Origin: CAZDWZ01 sp964509425
Lineage (GTDB): Bacteria > Bdellovibrionota_C > UBA2361 > SZUA-149 > CAZDWZ01
DNA: 64,000 nucleotides
Assembly (NCBI GenBank): GCA_964509425.1
Contig: CAZDWZ010000001.1
Span: 511,144-575,143, forward strand
Direction: 5' to 3'
The position numbers and the translations under genes are program-made. A model generated the notes under the pieces. It did no database searches. It had not been told where the DNA came from and saw nothing but the letters and a program-made list of their open reading frames with translations. Positions 24,414 to 32,097 of the stretch are shown one piece after another (the stretch's first letter is position 1; each line of letters starts with the position of its first letter).

Positions 24414-25502
24414 CTAACGTTCCTTCAGGGAGGCGGGCAAAACCTTTCCGCCTCGAATCTGCTTCATCGTGAGGTCAAATCGTAACCTTCGGTCCGAGAG
24501 CGGGAGCTCTGCGTCGATCACATCCAGCGTCGAGAGCGCAGAAAGCGCCCGATAAAACTCTTCCGTCGTTTGGATCCCTGCATCTGATTGTAACACCCGC
24601 ACAAGCGCGGCGTAAGCGGCGTAACACGCAAAGGTCATCCCGGAGGTTCGCTTTCCGATGCCCAGCTTTCCCAGCGCGGCTTCGAACCGAGGATAGTCGA
24701 GACGGGATTCCGGAAATAAAACCCCTTCGGTGGCCCCGTCTCCAGCGGCGCGAATCGCGGCATCATCCGCAATCCAATAGTTCGAATACAGCGGAAATTG
24801 AATTTGCTGTTCTCGAATTCGCCGCACGGCCGCCGCTCCGGGATAAAGTCCGAGATTAACGAATAGGGCTTGGAGAGATTTATTGCGGAGCTTTGCAAGG
24901 AGCGGGCTCACATCCGTCTCACCTGAAGGCACGTTTTCTTCAACCAATACGCGTCCGCCTTGCCGCTCGTATGCTTCTTTGAATTTCGCCGAAAGCGATA
25001 GATTCCATTCGTCCTCAGCCGTGATCATGCCAGCCGTGAGTTGACCCTGCTGGACGAGATATCTCGCCAAAATTCCACCCTCTTCATCAACCGAAGGCCA
25101 AAACTGAAACGCATATTCATTCTCAGGAACAAACCGGTGATGGCCCACCATGCCGATCAAGGAGAGCTTCTGATTCTTGGAGAGAGGGTTCAGGGCCATT
25201 CCGACGTTGCTCCGCATCGTCAGCAACGCAAGAATCTTTTGAGATCGTACAAGCCGATTGAACTCGCTCACACCGACCTTCGGATCGGCCTGAGAGTCGC
25301 CGGTCAAAAAGGAGATTCGATATGCACCCGCAGCGCCGTCACCGAAAACTGAACGGGAGGCCTGAGTACCTCGCCGACAGTCTTCACCGAGGTCTGCAAA
25401 CGGCCCTGTGAGAGCCGGAAGGAAGCCGATTCGAATCTCCCTCGGTGCCTGAGACAGAACGGCCTCAGGCAGCAGAAGGAGAACGAACATCAGTCGCTTC
25501 AT
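24414..25502 (-). CDS. ABC-type solute-binding protein (Peripla_BP_6), last gene of the Gld-like operon
   Basis: A 362-residue periplasmic binding protein. The signal peptide MKRLMFVLLLLPEAVLSQA is followed by IRIGFLPALTGPFADLGEDC, the usual first strand of Leu/Ile/Val-type receptors. It is related in fold to the orphan at 4648-5754. It overlaps the DUF4340 gene by 4 bp and so is translationally coupled to the Gld-like exporter operon. This is an odd place for a type-I import receptor. It may act as a periplasmic sensor or partner rather than deliver a solute to an importer. Confidence 0.8.
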   Translation of the reverse strand: MKRLMFVLLLLPEAVLSQAPREIRIGFLPALTGPFADLGEDCRRGTQASRSVFGDGAAGAYRISFLTGDSQADPKVGVSEFNRLVRSQKILALLTMRSNVGMALNPLSKNQKLSLIGMVGHHRFVPENEYAFQFWPSVDEEGGILARYLVQQGQLTAGMITAEDEWNLSLSAKFKEAYERQGGRVLVEENVPSGETDVSPLLAKLRNKSLQALFVNLGLYPGAAAVRRIREQQIQFPLYSNYWIADDAAIRAAGDGATEGVLFPESRLDYPRFEAALGKLGIGKRTSGMTFACYAAYAALVRVLQSDAGIQTTEEFYRALSALSTLDVIDAELPLSDRRLRFDLTMKQIRGGKVLPASLKER

Positions 25503-26812
25503 TGTATGTTCATCGGAATCGCACCTGGTGGTAAATTGGGATTGGCTTCTTCCTTGGCAGGAACAACGAACAGTGAATCTGCCGTCTTACGTAACGCCGA
25601 CCCTTGATACTGTGGAACGGCGTATACCCAGGGCTTGAACTTCGCGTTTAGTTTGTCTGCTTCGTCCTTGGACGAGACCTTTGGAGCTTCCGGAGTTGGA
25701 ACCGGAGTCGGAGTCGTGGTCGGTGTTCCGAGTGGCGAAGCGCTTTCTGAAGGCACGGGCGAAGGTACGGCCGACGGAGAAGGCTGCGGACTCGGCGAAG
25801 GAGTTGGGCTTGCTTTACTTAACTCCTGCATACCCGCATCGAACTCCGCCTTAACTTTTTCGACGATTGACGGGTCGAACTTGACTTCAATCTTGGCGTA
25901 ACTCACGTCGCCCTTCTGCGCGGTGCGAACCGTGTACACCAATCCTGAAAGGGTCTTGTAGGTCGAAACAAAATCAAACTTCAGATCTTTCACATCGGCA
26001 TGATCCGCAGGCCAGACATCAGATGCGCGCAGGCTTTCAAGCGCTCCGGCGATCTGATTCACACCGGAAGAATCCAGCTGCTTTCCTTCGGGAACTTTCC
26101 CTTGAAACTCGATGTCCTTCGCCCGCCCGAGAACCGCATCCCGAAGTGACCCGGGAGCAAGCGAAAATTCGCCGCCGCTTGATTCCGCTGATTCTCTGCC
26201 CTGAACAACTTGGAAAAGCGTGCTTTGGAGAACCGCGACCACGTCGCCCTCAAGCCAAGACGCAAGCTTCGGCGTCGCTTCAATCGGAAGCGCGATCGCA
26301 TAGACGGCGTCCTGACCTTCGCGTCGAATGTATTGCCCGCCACCGCTAAACACGGTTGATTTTTTCGCCTGAAGCGGAACCCCTATCCGAAGTCCGCCGA
26401 GAAGCTTTCCGGCCGCGTCGAGGAAGGAGAGCTTCGATTGCCCTTTCTCAACCGACGAATCCGCGAGACCGAGCTTTTCGAGCTGCGAAAGACCCTCGGT
26501 CCCAGGAGAAACCGGCACCCGCTGTGAGACGGACAGATCAAACACCTTAAGCAGCAGCGATCTGATCTTATTCGGATCGGCGGGATAGTTCCCGCGCGAA
26601 GCAATCACCCAGCCTCCATCTTTCGAATTCAGCTCGAGCTTTTCCTTCCCCTGTTCGATCACAACTTTCGCGATGTTTTCTCCCGTCATGTCGTCGAACA
26701 GGCGAACCTGACCCGGCGCCGCACGGCGCGTCTCAGAGGAGTCCGCGAAAAAGTATGCGGCGCCCATAGCCACCGCGATAAGAATCAATACGAAAAACTG
26801 TTTCTGACCCAT
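25499..26812 (-). CDS. DUF4340 domain protein
   Basis: A 437-residue protein anchored by an N-terminal helix (FFVLILIAVAMGAAYFFA). The periplasmic part contains repeated DUF4340-type beta units (VVIEQGKEKLELNSKDGGWVI, SWLEGDVVAVL). A Pro/Ser/Thr-rich linker follows (about 330-375, PTPSPSPQPSPSAVPSPVP). DUF4340 proteins are known neighbours of GldG-like ABC components. It lies 17 bp after the GldG-like gene in the same operon. Function unknown. Confidence 0.85.
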   Translation of the reverse strand: MGQKQFFVLILIAVAMGAAYFFADSSETRRAAPGQVRLFDDMTGENIAKVVIEQGKEKLELNSKDGGWVIASRGNYPADPNKIRSLLLKVFDLSVSQRVPVSPGTEGLSQLEKLGLADSSVEKGQSKLSFLDAAGKLLGGLRIGVPLQAKKSTVFSGGGQYIRREGQDAVYAIALPIEATPKLASWLEGDVVAVLQSTLFQVVQGRESAESSGGEFSLAPGSLRDAVLGRAKDIEFQGKVPEGKQLDSSGVNQIAGALESLRASDVWPADHADVKDLKFDFVSTYKTLSGLVYTVRTAQKGDVSYAKIEVKFDPSIVEKVKAEFDAGMQELSKASPTPSPSPQPSPSAVPSPVPSESASPLGTPTTTPTPVPTPEAPKVSSKDEADKLNAKFKPWVYAVPQYQGSALRKTADSLFVVPAKEEANPNLPPGAIPMNIQ

Positions 26813-26829
26813 TTCTCAACCTCGATGTA

Positions 26830-28728
26830 CTATGCCGTCGCTTTCTTTCGCTTTCGCGGAGTGAAAATCACGCCCAAGATGAGAATGAGCGGGACCAGGA
26901 ATGTATTGATCACGAAGAGCCAACCTCCTAGGCTCTCCTTGTCTTGACGAAGATTTCTCCGAACCTCACGAAGACGTTCCTGTGCCTGTTGTCGTTCGTC
27001 ACGGAGCTTCTTTACTTCGTCGAGAATCGCTTTGTTCATCACTTGCTCCGTCCCAGGTTTTGTCCCCTCTTGCAGCTCACTGAGCCGCGAGTTCGCAGCG
27101 TTCAGCGCTGATTGGAAGGTCAATTCTTCTTTCCGCCAGCGTTCCGCCGCATTTTTTTCAATCTCTTCGACCTTCGTAAACGGCCTCGCGAACTGTCCTC
27201 GCGAACGAAGACTAATCAAATCGTTCGAGCCCAGCAGGTTCTCAATCGTATTCCCGAGAAACGGTAAGTTGTCGTTTAACAGACTGACGAGCTTTGTTCC
27301 GAAAAGATTCTGCGCTCGAGCAGAAGCCATATCGGTCAAAAAGTCTGCGTCAGCGACTACAACCACATACCCCGTCTCCGTTGCCTGCATTTTCTGCTCG
27401 GCCGTGGCAGCCGCGCCGGTCAATCCTTCAGGCTTCGATTTCTGTGAGGACTTCAATTTCCCGCTTATACGGGCGGCCAGCACGTATGATTCGTTGCCCG
27501 GCATAAACTTCGTGCGGATGTTGTCCGGTGAACCTCCCCCGTAGCGATAATCGGACTCTTCGAAGAGTTGGGACTGAGACGTGCTTCGTAGAAGCGGTTC
27601 TACCGTAACACCTTCCACCGGGGTGATTTTTAGGGCACCTGCCCAAGGCAAAAGTATGTTCTCGAGCTTGCTCGTCGCCATGTCCTTTGAATTGATGACG
27701 TCGACTTTATTGCTGCCGGCGCGCGTAAGCGAAAGCCAGAGCAGAAAATCCTCCGGCGGAGATGTTTGTGACACGGCTACCTTCGTGGCCAATGCGAGAT
27801 CTCCCACTGCCTTCTTTTCGATCATCTCGACGCCCCAGGCCGACAGAATCTCCTTGAGATTGGAGCTCCTGTCGGCGAACATAGCGGCTTGAGGGTTCGA
27901 AGGATCTTGCGGCTGATCAGCGTTATTGTAGGGATCGATCGCCACGAACAAATTGCCTCCCCGCATCACAAACTGATCGATCGCGTAGAGCGTCGAAGGC
28001 GTCAGACCCTTCGGGTGAATGACCATCAGCACCTTGATTCCGGGATCGATTTCGCTGACCCCGTTGTCGATGAACTTCACGTCCCCGAGGTTTGAGATTT
28101 GGCTCACCATCACCCATGGGTCTTGCTGCTCCTGCTGCATCATTCCCGGCATGCGAGCTTGGGTATCGCCCTGAATCTTCAGCGAGGAAATCACTCCAAT
28201 TCCAAGCTTCTCCGTCGTCGCAAGCGTAAACAGCAAGCGAGTGATGTCGTATTCAAGGTATTCCTGACGATTGAGATCGACGACAGGGATTGATTCCTCT
28301 TTTCCGGTCGCGCTTACTGCTGCTAGTCCGAAGAAAATTCGATCTCCGTTCGGAAGCGCGAGCGGCGTTAGGCCGTATTTCTGCGCCCAGCTCTCTTCCT
28401 CACTGTCGGGACGCGGATCGTAGACTTCTATGTGGATCTTTCCTTTTGAAGCTCGTTGATACTCGCGGAGGAGGTGCTGAACGCGATCTCCGTAGATCTT
28501 CACAACAGGATACTTCGCACCATCCGTGCGGCTGATGTAGAGCTTCAGGGTAACCGGGGTGTCGAGCTTCTTCACGACGTTCCGGCTCCCCTGTGAAAGC
28601 GTGTAGAGCCCCTCGTCCGTGAGATCAACCGACATCTTGCCGAGAACCAACGAGACGAGACTGTTACCGAACAGCACAATCAGACCGAGAACGATGATGC
28701 TGCCGAATGAGATAATTGAGCGTTGCAC
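26830..28728 (-). CDS. GldG-like ABC transport auxiliary protein
   Basis: A 632-residue protein with an N-terminal helix (IISFGSIIVLGLIVLFGNSL) and a large extracytoplasmic domain starting DLTDEGLYTLSQGSRNVVKKL, the signature of the GldG/ABC-type uncharacterised transport domain. A GIGVISSL segment and the sequence GGNLFVAIDPYNN match that family. Near the C-terminus is a coiled coil (WRKEELTFQSALNAANSRLS to RQQAQERLREVRRNLRQ), then a final helix FVINTFLVPLILILGVIF and a basic tail. In gliding bacteria GldG works with GldA and GldF; elsewhere the substrate is unknown. Confidence 0.85.
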   Translation of the reverse strand: MQRSIISFGSIIVLGLIVLFGNSLVSLVLGKMSVDLTDEGLYTLSQGSRNVVKKLDTPVTLKLYISRTDGAKYPVVKIYGDRVQHLLREYQRASKGKIHIEVYDPRPDSEEESWAQKYGLTPLALPNGDRIFFGLAAVSATGKEESIPVVDLNRQEYLEYDITRLLFTLATTEKLGIGVISSLKIQGDTQARMPGMMQQEQQDPWVMVSQISNLGDVKFIDNGVSEIDPGIKVLMVIHPKGLTPSTLYAIDQFVMRGGNLFVAIDPYNNADQPQDPSNPQAAMFADRSSNLKEILSAWGVEMIEKKAVGDLALATKVAVSQTSPPEDFLLWLSLTRAGSNKVDVINSKDMATSKLENILLPWAGALKITPVEGVTVEPLLRSTSQSQLFEESDYRYGGGSPDNIRTKFMPGNESYVLAARISGKLKSSQKSKPEGLTGAAATAEQKMQATETGYVVVVADADFLTDMASARAQNLFGTKLVSLLNDNLPFLGNTIENLLGSNDLISLRSRGQFARPFTKVEEIEKNAAERWRKEELTFQSALNAANSRLSELQEGTKPGTEQVMNKAILDEVKKLRDERQQAQERLREVRRNLRQDKESLGGWLFVINTFLVPLILILGVIFTPRKRKKATA

Positions 28729-28768
28729 CGCTGCCTCCTAAGAAAAAGTGAATATATATGCGGCCAGA

Positions 28769-29509
28769 TTAGTCAGCTTTTTTCCGCTCGATGATGATCA
28801 TTCCTGCGTAGAGCGAATAGAGAATCAACGAAAAGAAATAGACGAGGTCGGAAACCTCGAGAACTCCTCGCTGAATGCTTTCAAAATGTGCAGGAAAGCT
28901 GAGCGCCGTGAGCTGCTCCACGATCCGCGGCGGAAAGATGTCCAACATCATTGCGATTATGGGATCGAATCCGAGCAGGATGAAGACCAGGCAGATGCTC
29001 GTCGAGATCACGAAGCTGATTACTTGGCTGTCGGTAAGCGCCGAGACCGCGCATCCAATGGCGAGAAAAGCTCCTGCCATAAGAAAGCTTCCGATGTAAC
29101 TCGCCACGATGACGCCATAGTCAGGACTTCCCAAGAATCCAACGGTGAACACAATCGGGAAGGTCAGAAGAAGCGACAGGCCGAGGAATATCCAGGCGGC
29201 GAGAAATTTCGCGAGACTCGCTTCGAACAAGCTCACTGGAAGCGTCAGCAGGAATTCGATGGTTCCGCTTTTGCGCTCTTCGGCCCAGAGCCGCATGGAG
29301 ATGGCCGGAACAATGAAAAGGTAAAGCCAGGGATGCCACATGAAGAAGCTTCGCAGGTCGGCTTGACCCTGTTCATAAAATCCTCCGAGCTTAAACGTAA
29401 AGAAGCCGGAAAGAATAAGAAATACGCAGAGAAAAATAATCGCGATCGGAGTGGCGAAATAAGACGCCAGCTCTCTTCGAAAGACCGCGCGAAATGTTCG
29501 TGTGTTCAC
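28769..29509 (-). CDS. ABC transporter permease, GldF-like
   Basis: A 246-residue permease with six membrane helices (IAIIFLCVFLILSGFFTFKL, ... LVYFFSLILYSLYAGMIII). The first cytoplasmic stretch FRAVFRRELASYFATPIA and the WAEERKSGTIEFLLTLPVS motif are typical of ABC-2 permeases of the NatB/GldF type. The frame extends to a TTG at 29524, but AGGGGG is correctly placed for the GTG at 29509. It sits between the ATPase and GldG-like genes. Confidence 0.85.
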   Translation of the reverse strand: MNTRTFRAVFRRELASYFATPIAIIFLCVFLILSGFFTFKLGGFYEQGQADLRSFFMWHPWLYLFIVPAISMRLWAEERKSGTIEFLLTLPVSLFEASLAKFLAAWIFLGLSLLLTFPIVFTVGFLGSPDYGVIVASYIGSFLMAGAFLAIGCAVSALTDSQVISFVISTSICLVFILLGFDPIIAMMLDIFPPRIVEQLTALSFPAHFESIQRGVLEVSDLVYFFSLILYSLYAGMIIIERKKAD

Positions 29510-29542
29510 AATGCCCCCTACCAAAAACTTTACGGTCGAAAC

Positions 29543-30268
29543 TTACTGGGTCAGCTCTCGAAATACTTCAGCGAGTGAGCGGGGCCCCGATCCATCCGGA
29601 CCCTTGCGGCCTCTTAGCTCGTCCGGAGTTCCGTCGGCGACGACCCGCCCTCGGGTAACAATCACCGCCCTCGTGCACACCTCGTCGACCTCCTCGAGGA
29701 TGTGAGTCGAGAGGACGATACATTTGTCCTTCGCCATCCCGCGAATTAAGTTCCGGACATCATGCTTTTGATTGGGATCGAGCCCGTCCGTAGGCTCGTC
29801 GAGAATGAGAACTTCAGGATCGTGAATGAGAGATTGGGCAAGCCCGACCCGCCGTTTGAATCCCTTTGAAAGCGTCTCTATTCGCTGATCGACGACAGAC
29901 TCGAGGTTCGTAAGTGTAATCACCCGCTCCACGGCGGACTTCACTTGCTGCTTATCGAGTGAACGGACTTCCGCGACAAACGACAGGAAGTCGCCGACTT
30001 CCATCTCGCCATAAAGCGGCGCGTTTTCTGGAAGGTATCCGATCATCGAACGAACCTCCCGGGGATGGGTCTGAACATCGTAACCGCCGACGCGGGCCGT
30101 TCCGGTGCTGGGGCTGAGAAACCCGGTTATCAATTTCATCGTGGTGGATTTGCCGGCACCGTTCGGTCCAAGAAACCCAAGAACCTCGCCCTTTTGAACT
30201 TTGAACGAAATTCCGTCTACCGCGCGTATCGACCCGAACAGCCGGACTAAATTATCAGTCTCAATCAT
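29543..30268 (-). CDS. ABC transporter ATP-binding protein, GldA-like
   Basis: A 241-residue ABC ATPase. Walker A is GPNGAGKST, the Q-loop region IGYLPENAPLYGEM, the signature LSKGFKRRVGLAQ, Walker B VLILDEPTDGLDPNQ and the switch His in LSTHILEEVD. It is the first gene of a five-gene minus-strand operon (ATPase, permease, GldG-like, DUF4340, binding protein) and powers the ABC-2-type complex. It is divergent from pdxS. Confidence 0.93.
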   Translation of the reverse strand: MIETDNLVRLFGSIRAVDGISFKVQKGEVLGFLGPNGAGKSTTMKLITGFLSPSTGTARVGGYDVQTHPREVRSMIGYLPENAPLYGEMEVGDFLSFVAEVRSLDKQQVKSAVERVITLTNLESVVDQRIETLSKGFKRRVGLAQSLIHDPEVLILDEPTDGLDPNQKHDVRNLIRGMAKDKCIVLSTHILEEVDEVCTRAVIVTRGRVVADGTPDELRGRKGPDGSGPRSLAEVFRELTQ

Positions 30269-30476
30269 GATTCACACCTGTGCTTGGAAAGATTGCCCCG
30301 ACATCGGAAGATCGAGCCTTGGCAAGCAGTGAATAAGCAGAAAGTCCCACGCTCTACAAGGGGTTCCGGTGCTTAGACCCTTCGGCCTTTATTGACGACG
30401 GGCCGGCATTTCTTTATTTATAAGCGGATTCCTGGGATTTCCGGGTTAAACAACGCTCTACGCTTGACGAGGCACT

Positions 30477-31376
30477 ATGAACGAAAACCGGGTTATGGCG
30501 GACGAAAGTATGCGACTGAAGGTTGGTCTTGCTGAGATGCTAAAAGGCGGCGTCATCATGGATGTCGTAAATGCCGAGCAGGCGCACATCGCGGAGGATG
30601 CCGGGGCGGCTGCCGTGATGGCTTTAGAAAGGGTGCCATCGGATATCCGCCGGGACGGCGGAGTCGCCCGAATGTGCTCGATCGACATCGTCCAGAGCAT
30701 CATGGACGCCGTAAATATCCCGGTCATGGCAAAGGTGCGAATCGGCCATTTCGCTGAAGCCCAGATCCTTCAAGCGCTTGGCGTCGACTTCATCGACGAG
30801 AGCGAGGTGCTTACCCCCGCGGATGAGCGTTACCACATCGACAAATATAGTTTTCAAGTGCCGTTCGTCTGCGGAGCAACGAATCTCGGAGAAGCCATCC
30901 GGCGAATCTCCGAAGGTGCCGCAATGATCCGAACGAAAGGCGAAGCCGGAACCGGAAACGTTGTTGAAGCAGTTCGTCACATGCGAACGATGATGTCCGA
31001 AATCCGGCGGCTGACGACACTTGGCAATGAAGAGCTCGTCACGACGGCGAAAGAGCACGGGTGCTCCCTGGAGCTCATCCGGCAGATTGCACGTGAAGGA
31101 AAACTCCCGGTTCCAAATTTCGCGGCCGGAGGGCTTGCAACCCCTGCAGACGCTGCCCTGATGATGCAACTCGGAGCAGAGACGGTCTTCGTCGGCTCCG
31201 GCATTTTCAAGTCGGAGGATCCACCAGCACGTGCCCGGGCGATTGTTCGCGCGGTAACTCATTTTCGCGATCCAGCGGTTCTCCTTGAAGTCTCTCGAGA
31301 CCTCAGCGCGGCGATGCCCGGTCTGGACATTCACAAAATCAGCGACGAAGAACGGCTTCAACATCGAGGCTGGTAA
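30477..31376 (+). CDS. pdxS: Pyridoxal 5'-phosphate synthase, lyase subunit PdxS
   Basis: A 299-residue (beta/alpha)8 enzyme that makes PLP directly from ribose 5-phosphate, glyceraldehyde 3-phosphate and ammonia. Conserved blocks are GGVIMDVVNAEQAHIAEDAG, MALERVPSDIR, the catalytic lysine region PVMAKVRIGHF, VDFIDESEVLTPAD and RTKGEAGTGNVVEAVRHMR. Length and ends match the family. It is followed after 59 bp by pdxT, its glutaminase partner. Confidence 0.96.
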   Translation: MNENRVMADESMRLKVGLAEMLKGGVIMDVVNAEQAHIAEDAGAAAVMALERVPSDIRRDGGVARMCSIDIVQSIMDAVNIPVMAKVRIGHFAEAQILQALGVDFIDESEVLTPADERYHIDKYSFQVPFVCGATNLGEAIRRISEGAAMIRTKGEAGTGNVVEAVRHMRTMMSEIRRLTTLGNEELVTTAKEHGCSLELIRQIAREGKLPVPNFAAGGLATPADAALMMQLGAETVFVGSGIFKSEDPPARARAIVRAVTHFRDPAVLLEVSRDLSAAMPGLDIHKISDEERLQHRGW

Positions 31377-31435
31377 TCGTCTCATCTCAGCGCTTCCAGC
31401 TTGAAGCGCGTCTCGGAGTGAAGGGATAATCGCGA

Positions 31436-32062
31436 ATGAAGATTGGGGTGCTCGCTCTCCAAGGAGGGTTTTCACTACATGAAAAGAGGCTCGCAGAGTT
31501 TGAGTGCGAGTCGATCCGCGTAGCGAGCATACCGGATCTTCATTCAACCGTGGGCCTCGTCGTCCCGGGCGGTGAATCAAGCACCTTCCTCAAACTCAGC
31601 AGCGTGGAGTTCCGAGAGGAGCTCCGGCGGTTGATCCACTCCGGAATCCCGGTTCTCGCTACCTGCGCGGGGTTGATTTTATTGGCCCGATGCGTGGTGA
31701 ATCCGGAGCAGGAATCCCTGGGACTCATCGACGTCGAGGTCAAACGGAACGCCTACGGAAGGCAGGCGGAGTCGTTCATCACCCCGCATCTTCATTGGAC
31801 GAAGGCCGGAAAAGAGGAGCTGTTGGCATCTTACGCGTCTCCCGGTCCTGTTGAGGGAGTTTTCATACGCGCCCCAAAAATCACAAATATCGGGAAGCTC
31901 GCTACCGTCCTTCTCGAACATAAGCCACCGGATGCAGAACCGGAGCCGGTATTAGTTCGCCAGGGAAACCGCTTCGGTGCAACGTTTCATCCCGAGCTCT
32001 CTCCAAAAGCTGGAATCATCCACAAGATGTTTCTTGATCACGTGGCGAAAACAATCGCCTGA
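31436..32062 (+). CDS. pdxT: Pyridoxal 5'-phosphate synthase, glutaminase subunit PdxT
   Basis: A 208-residue class I glutamine amidotransferase supplying ammonia to PdxS. The start MKIGVLALQGGFSLHEKRL, the PGGESST oxyanion motif, the nucleophile Cys in LATCAGLILLA and the His/Glu pair in TFHPELSP are all present. It ends 35 bp before the convergent kinase gene. Confidence 0.95.
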   Translation: MKIGVLALQGGFSLHEKRLAEFECESIRVASIPDLHSTVGLVVPGGESSTFLKLSSVEFREELRRLIHSGIPVLATCAGLILLARCVVNPEQESLGLIDVEVKRNAYGRQAESFITPHLHWTKAGKEELLASYASPGPVEGVFIRAPKITNIGKLATVLLEHKPPDAEPEPVLVRQGNRFGATFHPELSPKAGIIHKMFLDHVAKTIA

Positions 32063-32097
32063 ACTTTCCCAGAATTTTTTGATTCCGCGTAAGGCGA